Of a stretch of 64,000 nucleotides of DNA, positions 16,303 to 24,108 are shown piece after piece. The DNA comes from Infirmifilum sp. NZ (GTDB lineage Archaea; Thermoproteota; Thermoprotei; Thermofilales; Thermofilaceae). The stretch's first letter is position 1; every line of letters starts with the position of its first letter. The position numbers were made by a program, and so were the translations under genes. The notes under the pieces were generated by a model that saw nothing but the letters and a program-made list of their open reading frames with translations, did no database searches and had not been told where the DNA came from. The stretch is from contig NZ_CP094288.1 in NCBI RefSeq assembly GCF_022693705.1, positions 263,185-327,184 on the forward strand, given 5' to 3'.

Positions 16303-16680
16303 ATGTCAAAGCCTTTTGGCGATTTAATATATACGCCCGAGAGGGCGACGGGAGAGGCTGTCAGCAAGGTTGAAACGCACACCCCCAAGATAACCGCGCC
16401 GGACAAGGTTAAGGCCGGTGAGGAGTTCCAGGTCACGATCACCGTTGGCCCCCACCCGAACACCGTCCAGCACTCCATCAGGAAGATAAAGGTCTACTTC
16501 GCGGAGGAGGGGAGGCCCTTCAACCCGATTCACATCGCGACGGTGGAGCTCGAGCCCGAGTACGCTGAACCCAAGGTGACCCTAACCGTCAAGCTGAAGA
16601 AGAGCGGAACCATATACGCTGTAGGGTACTGCAACCTGCACGGCCTGTGGGAGGCGAGGAAAGAGATAACAGTTGAGTAA
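16303..16680 (+). CDS. sor: Superoxide reductase (neelaredoxin type)
   Basis: This cytoplasmic enzyme reduces superoxide to hydrogen peroxide without making oxygen, which suits anaerobes. At 125 residues it is the one-iron class II form lacking the N-terminal desulforedoxin domain. Metal ligands are all visible: His26 in ETHTPKI (Glu24 is the outer-sphere acid), His51 and His57 in GPHPNTVQHSI, and Cys110 and His113 in CNLHGLW. The electron donor, usually a rubredoxin, is not encoded nearby. The gene stands alone with its own promoter and a candidate terminator. Confidence 0.95.
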   Translation: MSKPFGDLIYTPERATGEAVSKVETHTPKITAPDKVKAGEEFQVTITVGPHPNTVQHSIRKIKVYFAEEGRPFNPIHIATVELEPEYAEPKVTLTVKLKKSGTIYAVGYCNLHGLWEARKEITVE

Positions 16681-16682
16681 CA

Positions 16683-16730
16683 AGGAAGCACCCTAGTTAA
16701 ATTGCTTCTTTAGGCTTCCTCCTTTTATCC
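16683..16730 (+). terminator. Candidate terminator after superoxide reductase
   Basis: AGGAAGC and GCTTCCT form a 7-bp inverted repeat separated by 24 bases and followed by CCTTTTATCC directly after the stop codon. The pyrimidine-rich tail may itself end transcription in archaea. Confidence 0.4.
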
Positions 16731-17285
16731 AGGCCCCCTTAGTCATCCGCCCTTCACAGCCTCGCTCCGAGGCCCGCTCTAAGGGACTTCCGTAAGCTTT
16801 GCCTTCAGGGCACCTCATCTATGGTTGCTCTACGCGGCGAGGTTGCATCACACCACCTTATAGCTCCTCCGCGGTTCACAGTACAGGCTTTGACAGTACA
16901 ACCTCCCTTTAACCTTTCCTCAATCTGTGGGGAAAAGGAGGGTTGGCTTGGATGCGGGCATGCCAGGGAGCTGTTCAAAGCAACGTTGGTAGGGCAGGCT
17001 AAGTTCAGGCAATACAGGCTTACATTCAGCTCCTCTGTACGCCCATGATGTGGGATGAAGATGAATTCTGGGATCTCGGTGCAGGCGTCTATGGCCAGCA
17101 AGCTTAATTGCGCCGCTCTCGCGGGCACGAGAACCAGAGACTCTCCCGAAACGCTGCTTGACCTGCCTTTTACCTTAACCTCCAAAAATAATATTAACCC
17201 TCGGTCAGTCGAAAAGAGAGATACTCCTTCTCAGCATCTAGAATAGGCTTAGGGGAGGACTCTGTGGGACGTGGGGTGGTAGGCC
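16731..17285. other. Intergenic, no convincing gene
   Basis: A minus-strand frame of 126 codons (17185 to 16805, TTG start with a TATA-like TTAATATTATT upstream) overlaps plus-strand frames of similar quality. Its composition is not convincing and no family is recognised, so it is left as a doubtful frame. Confidence 0.35.
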
Positions 17286-18443
17286 TTGAGATTGAGGAAC
17301 ATCACACTCATCGCCGTTGCCCGCTCCTCCCAGATGTTCGTGCTAGGCTTCCTCACGTGGTACCTTCCCATCACGATAGAGGAGAGCCTCGGCCTTCCCA
17401 CGCTGGGTCTGACGTACTCTGCCTCCTGCGCTCTATCGGGGTTCGCAGGGCTGGTGGGGGGAGCGCTGAGCGACAGCCTGGGTAGAAGGCCTGTGATCGT
17501 AGCCGGCTCAGCGGCAATGCTCCTCGGTGCCCTGCTAGTGGCGTTAGCGCCGCTTTGCGGCGCGGGAGCGCTCGCGCTGTCCGCGTTGCTGCTCTTCGGC
17601 CTCCAGCACCTCGGTGACGCAGCCATGGACTCGGCGCTCTACGAGTCCGCGGAGGAGGATTCTCTGGGCAGAGCTCTCGCCGCGGTGTTCGTGGCAGGCG
17701 CCCTCTCTGGATCAGCGGGCTCCGCAGTGCTTGGCTTCACCGCTGAGCGCGACGTGGCGCTCGTAGGAGCGCTCGTGCTGGCGGTAGCGCTCACCTGTTT
17801 TGCGTCGAGCGCTCTCCTAGAGGAGACCGCACAGGGGAGAGGCGCTTTGAGCGTGCGGGGGAGCGGGGAGCGTGTTGCCGAGTGGTTCAAGTCGATGGGC
17901 AGCGTACCTCTCGCGGTTCTCTCCCTGACTGTCCTGATGGCGGTGGAGGTCGACTCCACCCTAAACCTTTACCCCGTGTTCATGAAGGACGTGCAGGGCT
18001 TCGCGGAGAGGGAGGTGGGCTTGGTTTACGGGGCGATCCCGGTGATGCAGGCCCTTATTTACCCCCTCGCCGGCTCCGCCGTGGACAAGCTGGGGGCTCC
18101 GAGAGCTGCGTGCGCGGTACTCCTGATTCAGTCAGCCGGGGTAGCTGGCTTCGCAGCGCTAGGGCGTCCCTACGCGGCTCTGGCGCTTCTAGCGGCTTCG
18201 GGTGCCGGGGCCGTGTTCAACATCGCGTACAGGGCTATGGTGGTTTCAAGTGCCTCCGCTAGTGCTAGGGGCACCACTGTGGCGCTCGTGTACGTAGTGT
18301 GGGACCTCGCGACGGTGCCCGCGCCTGCCCTAGGAGCCATGCTGTATACCCTTGACCCTAGGCTCCCGTTTTTCCTGGCCTCCCTTACCCTTGGATTAGT
18401 AGCCATCATCGCGCTGAGCGCTTATCACAGACCCGTCAATTGA
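17286..18443 (+). CDS. MFS transporter
   Basis: A second major facilitator carrier, 385 residues and twelve helices, with the loop signature LSDSLGRRPVIVAG and a second-half AVDKLGAPRAA. The TTG start is preceded by GGTGG; the first membrane helix begins within 10 residues, so a later start would cut it. It resembles the carrier at 14322-15557 in length, helix pattern and loop motif, so the two may be old duplicates on either side of the superoxide reductase. The substrate is unknown. Confidence 0.87.
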   Translation: MRLRNITLIAVARSSQMFVLGFLTWYLPITIEESLGLPTLGLTYSASCALSGFAGLVGGALSDSLGRRPVIVAGSAAMLLGALLVALAPLCGAGALALSALLLFGLQHLGDAAMDSALYESAEEDSLGRALAAVFVAGALSGSAGSAVLGFTAERDVALVGALVLAVALTCFASSALLEETAQGRGALSVRGSGERVAEWFKSMGSVPLAVLSLTVLMAVEVDSTLNLYPVFMKDVQGFAEREVGLVYGAIPVMQALIYPLAGSAVDKLGAPRAACAVLLIQSAGVAGFAALGRPYAALALLAASGAGAVFNIAYRAMVVSSASASARGTTVALVYVVWDLATVPAPALGAMLYTLDPRLPFFLASLTLGLVAIIALSAYHRPVN

Positions 18444-18681
18444 AGTTGCTTGCTGACGTACATGCTACCCATTGAGCGCGAACCTGTAAGCACACCCACT
18501 GAAGAATCGCAGAATTTCAAGCCTAAAACTGCGCGCCAGCCTTCACGAGTACTGTAAGAATGGTCACCTTCGTTGAGGCGCCCTTGGGCCTAAGATTCTG
18601 TTTTTGAGATGCTCGGTGGATTCCTTGAGGGCTTTAATGACGCGCATAAAGGTTTAATAATGCTAAAAAGGTTTAGTATTT

Positions 18682-19179
18682 GTGAAGTGCGACCAAGCTT
18701 TCGCTGAAGCGTTGTCAATCCTTTTCAGAAGAGGGTTCATCACCTACGAGTCCCTCAGGGAGTCTTACGGGCCCTGCGCCCTGCCCGTTTTCAACCGCCT
18801 GCTGAGGTCGGGGCTCGCGGTGAAGGCCTCGCGGGGGCTCCTCGTGTCGGCCGACACCAGGGGCTTCCAGGTCTCAGACCTCAAGGCGGCCATCGAGCTC
18901 TGCAACGGGAGGGGCGACTGCGTCTACGAGCTCCTGAGGACTTCCGCCCGCGAGGCGGACAGGGTGATCAGGACCCTGGTGAAGGTGGGCGCGCTGAGGG
19001 TTGAGGGCGTGAGCGGAGATTACCTGGCTTTATGGCTCGAGTACGGCTGGCCGTCGGAGGTCCTCGCTGAGAGGGTTAAGGGCGAGTGGCAGAGGCACTT
19101 CGCGTTCGCGGGGCCCAAGGCAGTGATGGTGCGCCCCCCTTGGGCCGTGGAGGGGGCGGTGGTCAGGGTTGAGCGCTGA
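18682..19179 (+). CDS. Small winged-helix-like partner of the NTPase
   Basis: The 165-residue protein is not a family I recognise. Its first 70 residues look like a winged helix (AFAEALSILFRRGFITYESL, then a recognition-like helix and a short hairpin AVKASRGLLVS), and a second helical repeat follows. The GTG start lies about 25 bases after GGTTTAATAAT. The end overlaps the next gene by 11 bases, so the two are almost certainly co-expressed. It could sense or bind DNA for the NTPase, or act as regulator or antitoxin. This is inference from layout. Confidence 0.6.
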   Translation: MKCDQAFAEALSILFRRGFITYESLRESYGPCALPVFNRLLRSGLAVKASRGLLVSADTRGFQVSDLKAAIELCNGRGDCVYELLRTSAREADRVIRTLVKVGALRVEGVSGDYLALWLEYGWPSEVLAERVKGEWQRHFAFAGPKAVMVRPPWAVEGAVVRVER

Positions 19180-20950
19180 GAAAGGCGGGGAGCGGCGCTG
19201 CGACGCTGAGAAACTTCTGGAGCTGCTGAGGCTCACGGCCTCGGAGCAGGACCTCCAGCTGGGCGCCCTCGCGGACTGCGGCTACGTGCTGACAACCAGC
19301 CACCTGAAGGTAAGGGAGTTGATAAGGGAGGCTGAGAGCGGTTTCGGCCCCAAACCTCTGATCTTGGTTTACGGCGAGGCTGGGACGGGTAAATCGTTCC
19401 TGGCTAGGAGTACTCAGCTGGAGCTTCTCACGGAGGCGAAGTCTAAGATCGAGAGGAGGAAGAGGGGTGAGTGCACCGGGCCCGTGATACTGCCAGTGTA
19501 CGTGAACCTCGCTAAGATTAGGGTTGAGAACGCGGGGGACCAGGCATACTTGATCAGCAAGGTCTCTGAGGCCATCGAGAGCGAGACGCTGAACGCGCTG
19601 GCAAGAGTGTTCACAGACTCCGTGGACTTCGACCAGCTGAGGAGGCTCACCAACCTCCTGCACGAGGTGAAGAGCCACATTACCCACAACCCGGCACTTC
19701 TCCCCGCGTTCTTCTCGCTGCTGAGGCTCGGCGAGCTCAGCTACTTCATAATCCTCGACGAGCTGACCAGCGTCGTCGGCGACATAGACAGCAAGGAGGG
19801 GTTTGAGAGGCTAAAGGCCGTGGTGTTCGACGGCGTGGTCAGGCAGTGGAGGGAGTCACTCGGGGATATCTTGGCAGGTTTCATGGTGATCCTACACCTC
19901 TACAGCAAGGGGTCTTTGGAAATCCTGAGGGACCACATCGAAGGAAAGATCACCGCCTACGCGGGAGGCCTCGAGAGGTTCAGACTTGAAGAAATAGGCA
20001 TGGATAATATTATGCCCGTCTCGGACGAAGCCGTGATCAATTGGCTCGGAGGTGCTGGCATTAGCAACCAGTGGGTAGCCTGGACATACAGGGAAATTGT
20101 TTCAAACCACAAGTTCAGGTTCGGGAGCATGTTCCTGGAGTGGTACTTGAAGCTGAGGAGGGGGCGTGGCACTGCGCAATCACTCGCGGGACTGCACCAG
20201 GAGGCGTCCCGGAGGCTCGAGGGCATGATCGCAGAGGCGCTCGCCGAGGAGCTCAGGAATAGGGGCTTCAGCAAGCCCGTTAAGAGCCAGCACGCTGTCG
20301 GCAACCTGAGGTGCGACATCTTCGTGGACGATGTGTGCATCGACGTGAAGGTCAAGGGAGACCCCTCGACGGTTGCGAAGGAGGCTTACGAGGACTGGGT
20401 GAGGCTGGGTCGTGATGCTCAGCGGTACCGGCTCGTCTACGCGGTGGTGTCCGACCAGGCGGTGCAGCTTTCCCTTAAGGAAATACCGGGGGCAGTCGTC
20501 GTCCCGGTGGAGGTTCCCGAGCTGGACACGATCTACGAGGCCCTCGTGCTCGCGGAGAAGAGCGTTAAGGGCGAAGAGGCCTCCCGCTCAACGCCGCGAC
20601 TGATCCCGCTCCTCGCCCCAAGGCCCGAGGTGGACTTCCAGAAGCTGTTCCTGAGACGGGTCGCCAATGTGGCCGCTGCGCGTATCGCTGAATTGATAAC
20701 GCAAAAGCCCAGCGCCGTTTCGTACGACGTCACCGTCTACAACCTCGTTAAAGAGGACTGCAGGAAGCTCAACGGCAGATCTCGCACCGATTGGAAGAAC
20801 GCGCCCTCCCTTAAGAAAGTTTTCGGGAAGCAACTGAGGTACGCTCAGGACGTCGACAAAGCGGTTGAGGAAGTGAACAAGAGGATCGCCGGCAGCGGCT
20901 TAAAGCTCGTGGTTACCGGGACGAGCGTACGCTGCATGGAAGAAAAGTGA
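19169..20950 (+). CDS. P-loop NTPase with nuclease-like C-terminal domain
   Basis: The 593-residue protein has Walker A GEAGTGKS at residues 69-76 and Walker B FIILDE at 193-198, as in AAA/STAND-type ATPases. After a helical region, residues about 350-400 look like a PD-(D/E)XK nuclease core: a helix with EALAEEL, then CDIFVDDV and IDVKVKG, giving Asp383, Asp392 and Lys394 in the expected order. The last 130 residues are of unknown fold. The start is TTG inside the end of the upstream gene. NTPase-nuclease fusions are common in defence and in mobile-element ATPases; the function here is inferred. It is not the usual archaeal ATPase plus DUF234 pair. Confidence 0.65.
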   Translation: MSAEKGGERRCDAEKLLELLRLTASEQDLQLGALADCGYVLTTSHLKVRELIREAESGFGPKPLILVYGEAGTGKSFLARSTQLELLTEAKSKIERRKRGECTGPVILPVYVNLAKIRVENAGDQAYLISKVSEAIESETLNALARVFTDSVDFDQLRRLTNLLHEVKSHITHNPALLPAFFSLLRLGELSYFIILDELTSVVGDIDSKEGFERLKAVVFDGVVRQWRESLGDILAGFMVILHLYSKGSLEILRDHIEGKITAYAGGLERFRLEEIGMDNIMPVSDEAVINWLGGAGISNQWVAWTYREIVSNHKFRFGSMFLEWYLKLRRGRGTAQSLAGLHQEASRRLEGMIAEALAEELRNRGFSKPVKSQHAVGNLRCDIFVDDVCIDVKVKGDPSTVAKEAYEDWVRLGRDAQRYRLVYAVVSDQAVQLSLKEIPGAVVVPVEVPELDTIYEALVLAEKSVKGEEASRSTPRLIPLLAPRPEVDFQKLFLRRVANVAAARIAELITQKPSAVSYDVTVYNLVKEDCRKLNGRSRTDWKNAPSLKKVFGKQLRYAQDVDKAVEEVNKRIAGSGLKLVVTGTSVRCMEEK

Positions 20951-21085
20951 GGCCGCACGGCCTCTAGGGATTTATCTGCGGGGAAAGCGAGCGCTAATAG
21001 GCATTGAAGCCTCTAAGAGCGCAGGTGAGATTGAGGGCTCGAATTGATTAAACTTAGAAAGGCCTAAAGGATGCGTGGTTCCTGC

Positions 21086-21643
21086 CTAGGGGCAACGGCA
21101 CCCTAGGCAGTCTAAGAATTCTTTGAAGGAAGGGTTCTTGCCGTAGAGAGACCCGCAATTCACGGCTACAAGCTCCGCGTACCTCGGAAGCTCCCATTTG
21201 CCGTAATTCCTACTCTCTTCACGCTGCAGGTACTGGGAGAGCACCTCTGAGGGCTTCTGACCCCTTCCTACCCCGAGCCCAAGAGAGTGGCAAATCCACT
21301 CCTCAATTTCGCTCTCAACCACCACGATTCGCACCTTACTCCGCACCTCTCTTCTCCTGTCCTCGTCTCGGATGTCGTCGATGTGCTCTTCAATTCTCCT
21401 TCGGACGTCACTGGGGTTCCAGTCTCCGTCGACGAGAACGACAACCCTATCATGGTCATGCGTAGAGCTCAAAAGCTGCCTCGTACTCTTCGTGTTACAG
21501 GGCCCAGCGAACCTCTTGATCACACCTACCTGATGGGACGGCTGGAGCTTCGCTAGAAGCCTTTCGATGAACTCCTTCCCGTACGCGTCCTCGACGAATA
21601 CAGCTATCCTGCCCGACGTAGCCTTGGAGCCCCCCATAGCCAC
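21086..21643 (-). CDS. TOPRIM-type nuclease partner of the ATPase
   Basis: The 185-residue protein has TOPRIM hallmarks: a Glu in VFVEDAYGKEF (Glu18) and a DxD in VVVLVDGDWNP (Asp72 and Asp74), with a further acidic patch ESEIEEW near residues 110-116. Together these can hold the two metals of a nuclease. It is encoded directly after the ATPase with a 40-base overlap (34 if the second ATG at 21637 is used). In OLD-type systems both domains form one protein; in PARIS-like and related two-gene defence systems they are separate, as here. I infer a defence role from this pairing. Confidence 0.68.
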   Translation of the reverse strand: MAMGGSKATSGRIAVFVEDAYGKEFIERLLAKLQPSHQVGVIKRFAGPCNTKSTRQLLSSTHDHDRVVVLVDGDWNPSDVRRRIEEHIDDIRDEDRRREVRSKVRIVVVESEIEEWICHSLGLGVGRGQKPSEVLSQYLQREESRNYGKWELPRYAELVAVNCGSLYGKNPSFKEFLDCLGCRCP

Positions 21644-22914
21644 CTCTCGCTGAGAGTTATACCCAGCTCACGGAGCTCTCTCTTCACCTGCTCCGGGTCC
21701 TCGAAGACCTTGAAAACCGTCCCCTCTCTCCCCATCTCGGCGATGATCAGCTCCTGAGGATCGACGATGTCAACCGCGGCTGGGCTGTGTGTGGTCGCGA
21801 TCACTGTTGTGCCGCTCGACTTGAGGAGGTCTATCACGAGCTCGATCCATTCAGGGTGTAGCGAGTCTTCCAGCTCGTCGATCGCTAGGATGGAGGGCTT
21901 AAGCTGGAGAGCGGTGAGCATCGCCAGTAGCTTGTGCACCCCGTCGGGCATGCAGGGCGGGGGCAGCCTGAGATCCCCGTTAACGAGCTGGGCGAAAACC
22001 CTGCCATCCTGGGTGAGGTCGAACCTTAGCTCGTAGCCCCCAAGGGCCATAGAGAGCACGTCTGCCACCATTTCAGGGAGCCTGTTCTCCCTCAGGAATA
22101 GGTTGTAGAGAACCACGTAAAGGTTCCTGCCATCGCTCTCCAACTTCTGTGTCTTCATGTATTCCTGGGGTTTTCTGATTTCCTGAACGTTTAGGTGTCT
22201 TAATATAGTAATCTTCTCAATCATGTTCGAGAGTCTACGAGCAGTTTCAAGGACTAAAATACGGGTTCGACCCGTATCAGGATCAACGACATCTGGTGAA
22301 TAGAGTCCGGTAGAATTCAAAATATTACCTTCTTTTGTTCGAATCTCAGACTTTACAGGTAAGGGAATCTTCCATATTTCCTTTGATACTTTTTGAATAG
22401 AATACTTAATGGGATACACTGATATACATGAGAGGAATCGCAGGAAGAAGCGTTGGGAGTCAAGCCTGATACTAAACTCTTCAGCTACGTCCACTTTGGA
22501 CCCGAGGCGGCTTAGGAAGCCTTCCTCGTAGCTCACCCTGAGCACATTCCCAGCTCTCTCCAGCGTGCCCCACCCGCTAATTCTCAGCACTTCGCGCTCA
22601 ACCCTAAACGCGCCTCCCGCCACGTTGCACGTTAGCTCGTAGCTTCCGGTAGAGACGGGTGACTGGAAGCTGAAGCCGAAAGTCAGGGGCAAGGTCTCAT
22701 CGCGCATCCACACCACGTTCTCCGGGCTCCACCACTTCCTCCAGGGTCTTGAGAAGCCCTCGGCCGTAAAGGCGTCTCTGAAGAACTCCAGCGCTTCGAT
22801 GAGGTTGGTTTTCCCAGAGCCGTTAGGACCTACAACGAGGTTGAAGCTACGGAGGCTTAGTTTAACGTCACGAAGGCTTTTAAAGTTCCTTACCCAAAGC
22901 TCCGTAATTCGCAT
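21604..22914 (-). CDS. OLD/AAA15-type ATPase of a two-gene defence-like module
   Basis: An SMC/ABC-like ATPase of 436 residues. It begins with ITELWVRNFKSLRDV, the usual N terminus of AAA15/OLD proteins. Walker A is GPNGSGKT (29-36), and toward the end come a Walker B strand AIDELEDSLHPEW (about 341-353) and the switch TTHSPAAVD. No TOPRIM domain follows in this protein; it is encoded by the next gene. The part between about 22170 and 22470 is much richer in A and T than either end, so the middle may be replaced or relaxed. The ATG at 22914 follows a short AT-rich spacer. It likely senses a trigger and controls the TOPRIM partner. Confidence 0.8.
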   Translation of the reverse strand: MRITELWVRNFKSLRDVKLSLRSFNLVVGPNGSGKTNLIEALEFFRDAFTAEGFSRPWRKWWSPENVVWMRDETLPLTFGFSFQSPVSTGSYELTCNVAGGAFRVEREVLRISGWGTLERAGNVLRVSYEEGFLSRLGSKVDVAEEFSIRLDSQRFFLRFLSCISVYPIKYSIQKVSKEIWKIPLPVKSEIRTKEGNILNSTGLYSPDVVDPDTGRTRILVLETARRLSNMIEKITILRHLNVQEIRKPQEYMKTQKLESDGRNLYVVLYNLFLRENRLPEMVADVLSMALGGYELRFDLTQDGRVFAQLVNGDLRLPPPCMPDGVHKLLAMLTALQLKPSILAIDELEDSLHPEWIELVIDLLKSSGTTVIATTHSPAAVDIVDPQELIIAEMGREGTVFKVFEDPEQVKRELRELGITLSERWLWGAPRLRRAG

Positions 22915-23022
22915 GAGGTCTGACTACAATACCTTGAATTACCCACTTAAGCCTTTTCCCTCTTTGGAAACTTAAGGTAGCTATACCGCTGGCAGGTCAT
23001 CTCATAATAAGGATTCTACCAG

Positions 23023-23925
23023 TTAGCCTGTGAGAGCTCTTAGAATAGCGGTCAGGGCTTTATCGCTCAGCGTGACGGTGACCGAGTACACACCCGGGGG
23101 TAGCTTCAGGAGGTATGCTCCCTCGAAGTACGGTCCCTTGGCCCTCAGCTCCAGCGGGAACTCCTCGACCACTTCGTCGCCCTCAACTCTGAGCTTCGCC
23201 TGCATGGCGCCCTCTGCCCCTCCCGGGACGTAGACCCAGACTAGGAGCTTGAAGCTCGCCAGTCCGTCCTCGCCCGCCTTTGAGGAGAGCCCGTCGACCT
23301 GCACGGCGTAGCTCCTGGTTGAGCCGTTGAAGGGGATCCACTCGGGCGCCTCGGGTGGCTCGGGGAGCTCCTCCAGCTCTGCGTTCTCCCCGAGAGAGTA
23401 CCTCAGCGTGATCCTGACCTTGAGGTCCCCGCTTGACTGCCAGGAGACCCTCAGCCTAGCGCTGTACACTCCCTTCTCGATAAGCATTGGGGCGTCGAAC
23501 CCAGGGATGAGCATCATGACCCTGAAGCACTCCATCCCACTCGCGGCGATGCAGGGCATTTCTACCTTGTAGCTCCGGGCGGAGCCCTCGAGCTCGAGGG
23601 TTGCGCTCAGTATGAAGCGGGCGTTCCCGGACAGCAGCTGGACCTCTGGTTTGAATATAACGTTCGAGCTCTCCGAGAAGTTGATGCTGCCGAGGCTCAG
23701 CACCTCCTCCCCTCTCCCAGCCGTCAGCGTGAGCTCCGAAGACGGGCAGGCGTTTCCCGGGGAGTGAATCCCATGAGTGGGGTTCGAAGCCCCCGGGGAA
23801 GCTGGGCTCCTCTGAGAGGCGTGACCCCCAGGGAGGGGTTCTGGGAAGAAGGCAAGGAGGATGAACAGCGAGGCGAGGGCTGCCAAAACGGGCGCCAGCA
23901 CCAGTACTAGGGTTCTTGCCCTCAT
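23023..23925 (-). CDS. Secreted hypothetical protein
   Basis: I do not recognise the family. The product of about 300 residues begins with a signal or anchor segment (RTLVLVLAPVLAALASLFIL), then a Pro/Ser/Gly-rich linker, then beta-rich sequence with no C-terminal membrane helix. The open frame reaches 23994, but the ATG at 23925 is preferred: it puts the hydrophobic segment at the very start, and a TATA-like TAAGTTTAATGG lies about 25-30 bases before it. It is probably exposed outside the membrane; its role is unknown. Confidence 0.65.
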   Translation of the reverse strand: MRARTLVLVLAPVLAALASLFILLAFFPEPLPGGHASQRSPASPGASNPTHGIHSPGNACPSSELTLTAGRGEEVLSLGSINFSESSNVIFKPEVQLLSGNARFILSATLELEGSARSYKVEMPCIAASGMECFRVMMLIPGFDAPMLIEKGVYSARLRVSWQSSGDLKVRITLRYSLGENAELEELPEPPEAPEWIPFNGSTRSYAVQVDGLSSKAGEDGLASFKLLVWVYVPGGAEGAMQAKLRVEGDEVVEEFPLELRAKGPYFEGAYLLKLPPGVYSVTVTLSDKALTAILRALTG

Positions 23926-24108
23926 CGAGCTGGCAAGCAGGGTTGGTCCCATTAAACTTAGCGTAGCTTTGATACGTATCCTCGCGACAGCCACGGCTCA
24001 CAGGTGCAACCTAGAGGGAGATACGCGTAAACCTCTGAGAAAGCCACCGGACAGGGGGTCGAGTTCCGGCGCTTTGGTAGAGGCATTGGGTGGCTGTTCA
24101 CGCCTTGG

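Noticed and set aside
16805-17185. 126-codon minus-strand open frame as a gene
   Set aside because: Equally long frames exist on the plus strand, the composition is not protein-like and no family is recognised.
22260-22285. tRNA-like T-loop (GGGTTCGACCC) on the plus strand
   Set aside because: It lies inside the OLD-type ATPase gene, is only a short inverted repeat, and has no cloverleaf around it.
23774-23800. tRNA-like T-arm (GGGGTTCGAAGCCCC)
   Set aside because: It is in the coding region of a secreted protein; no acceptor stem, D-arm or anticodon arm can be built at the right distance.
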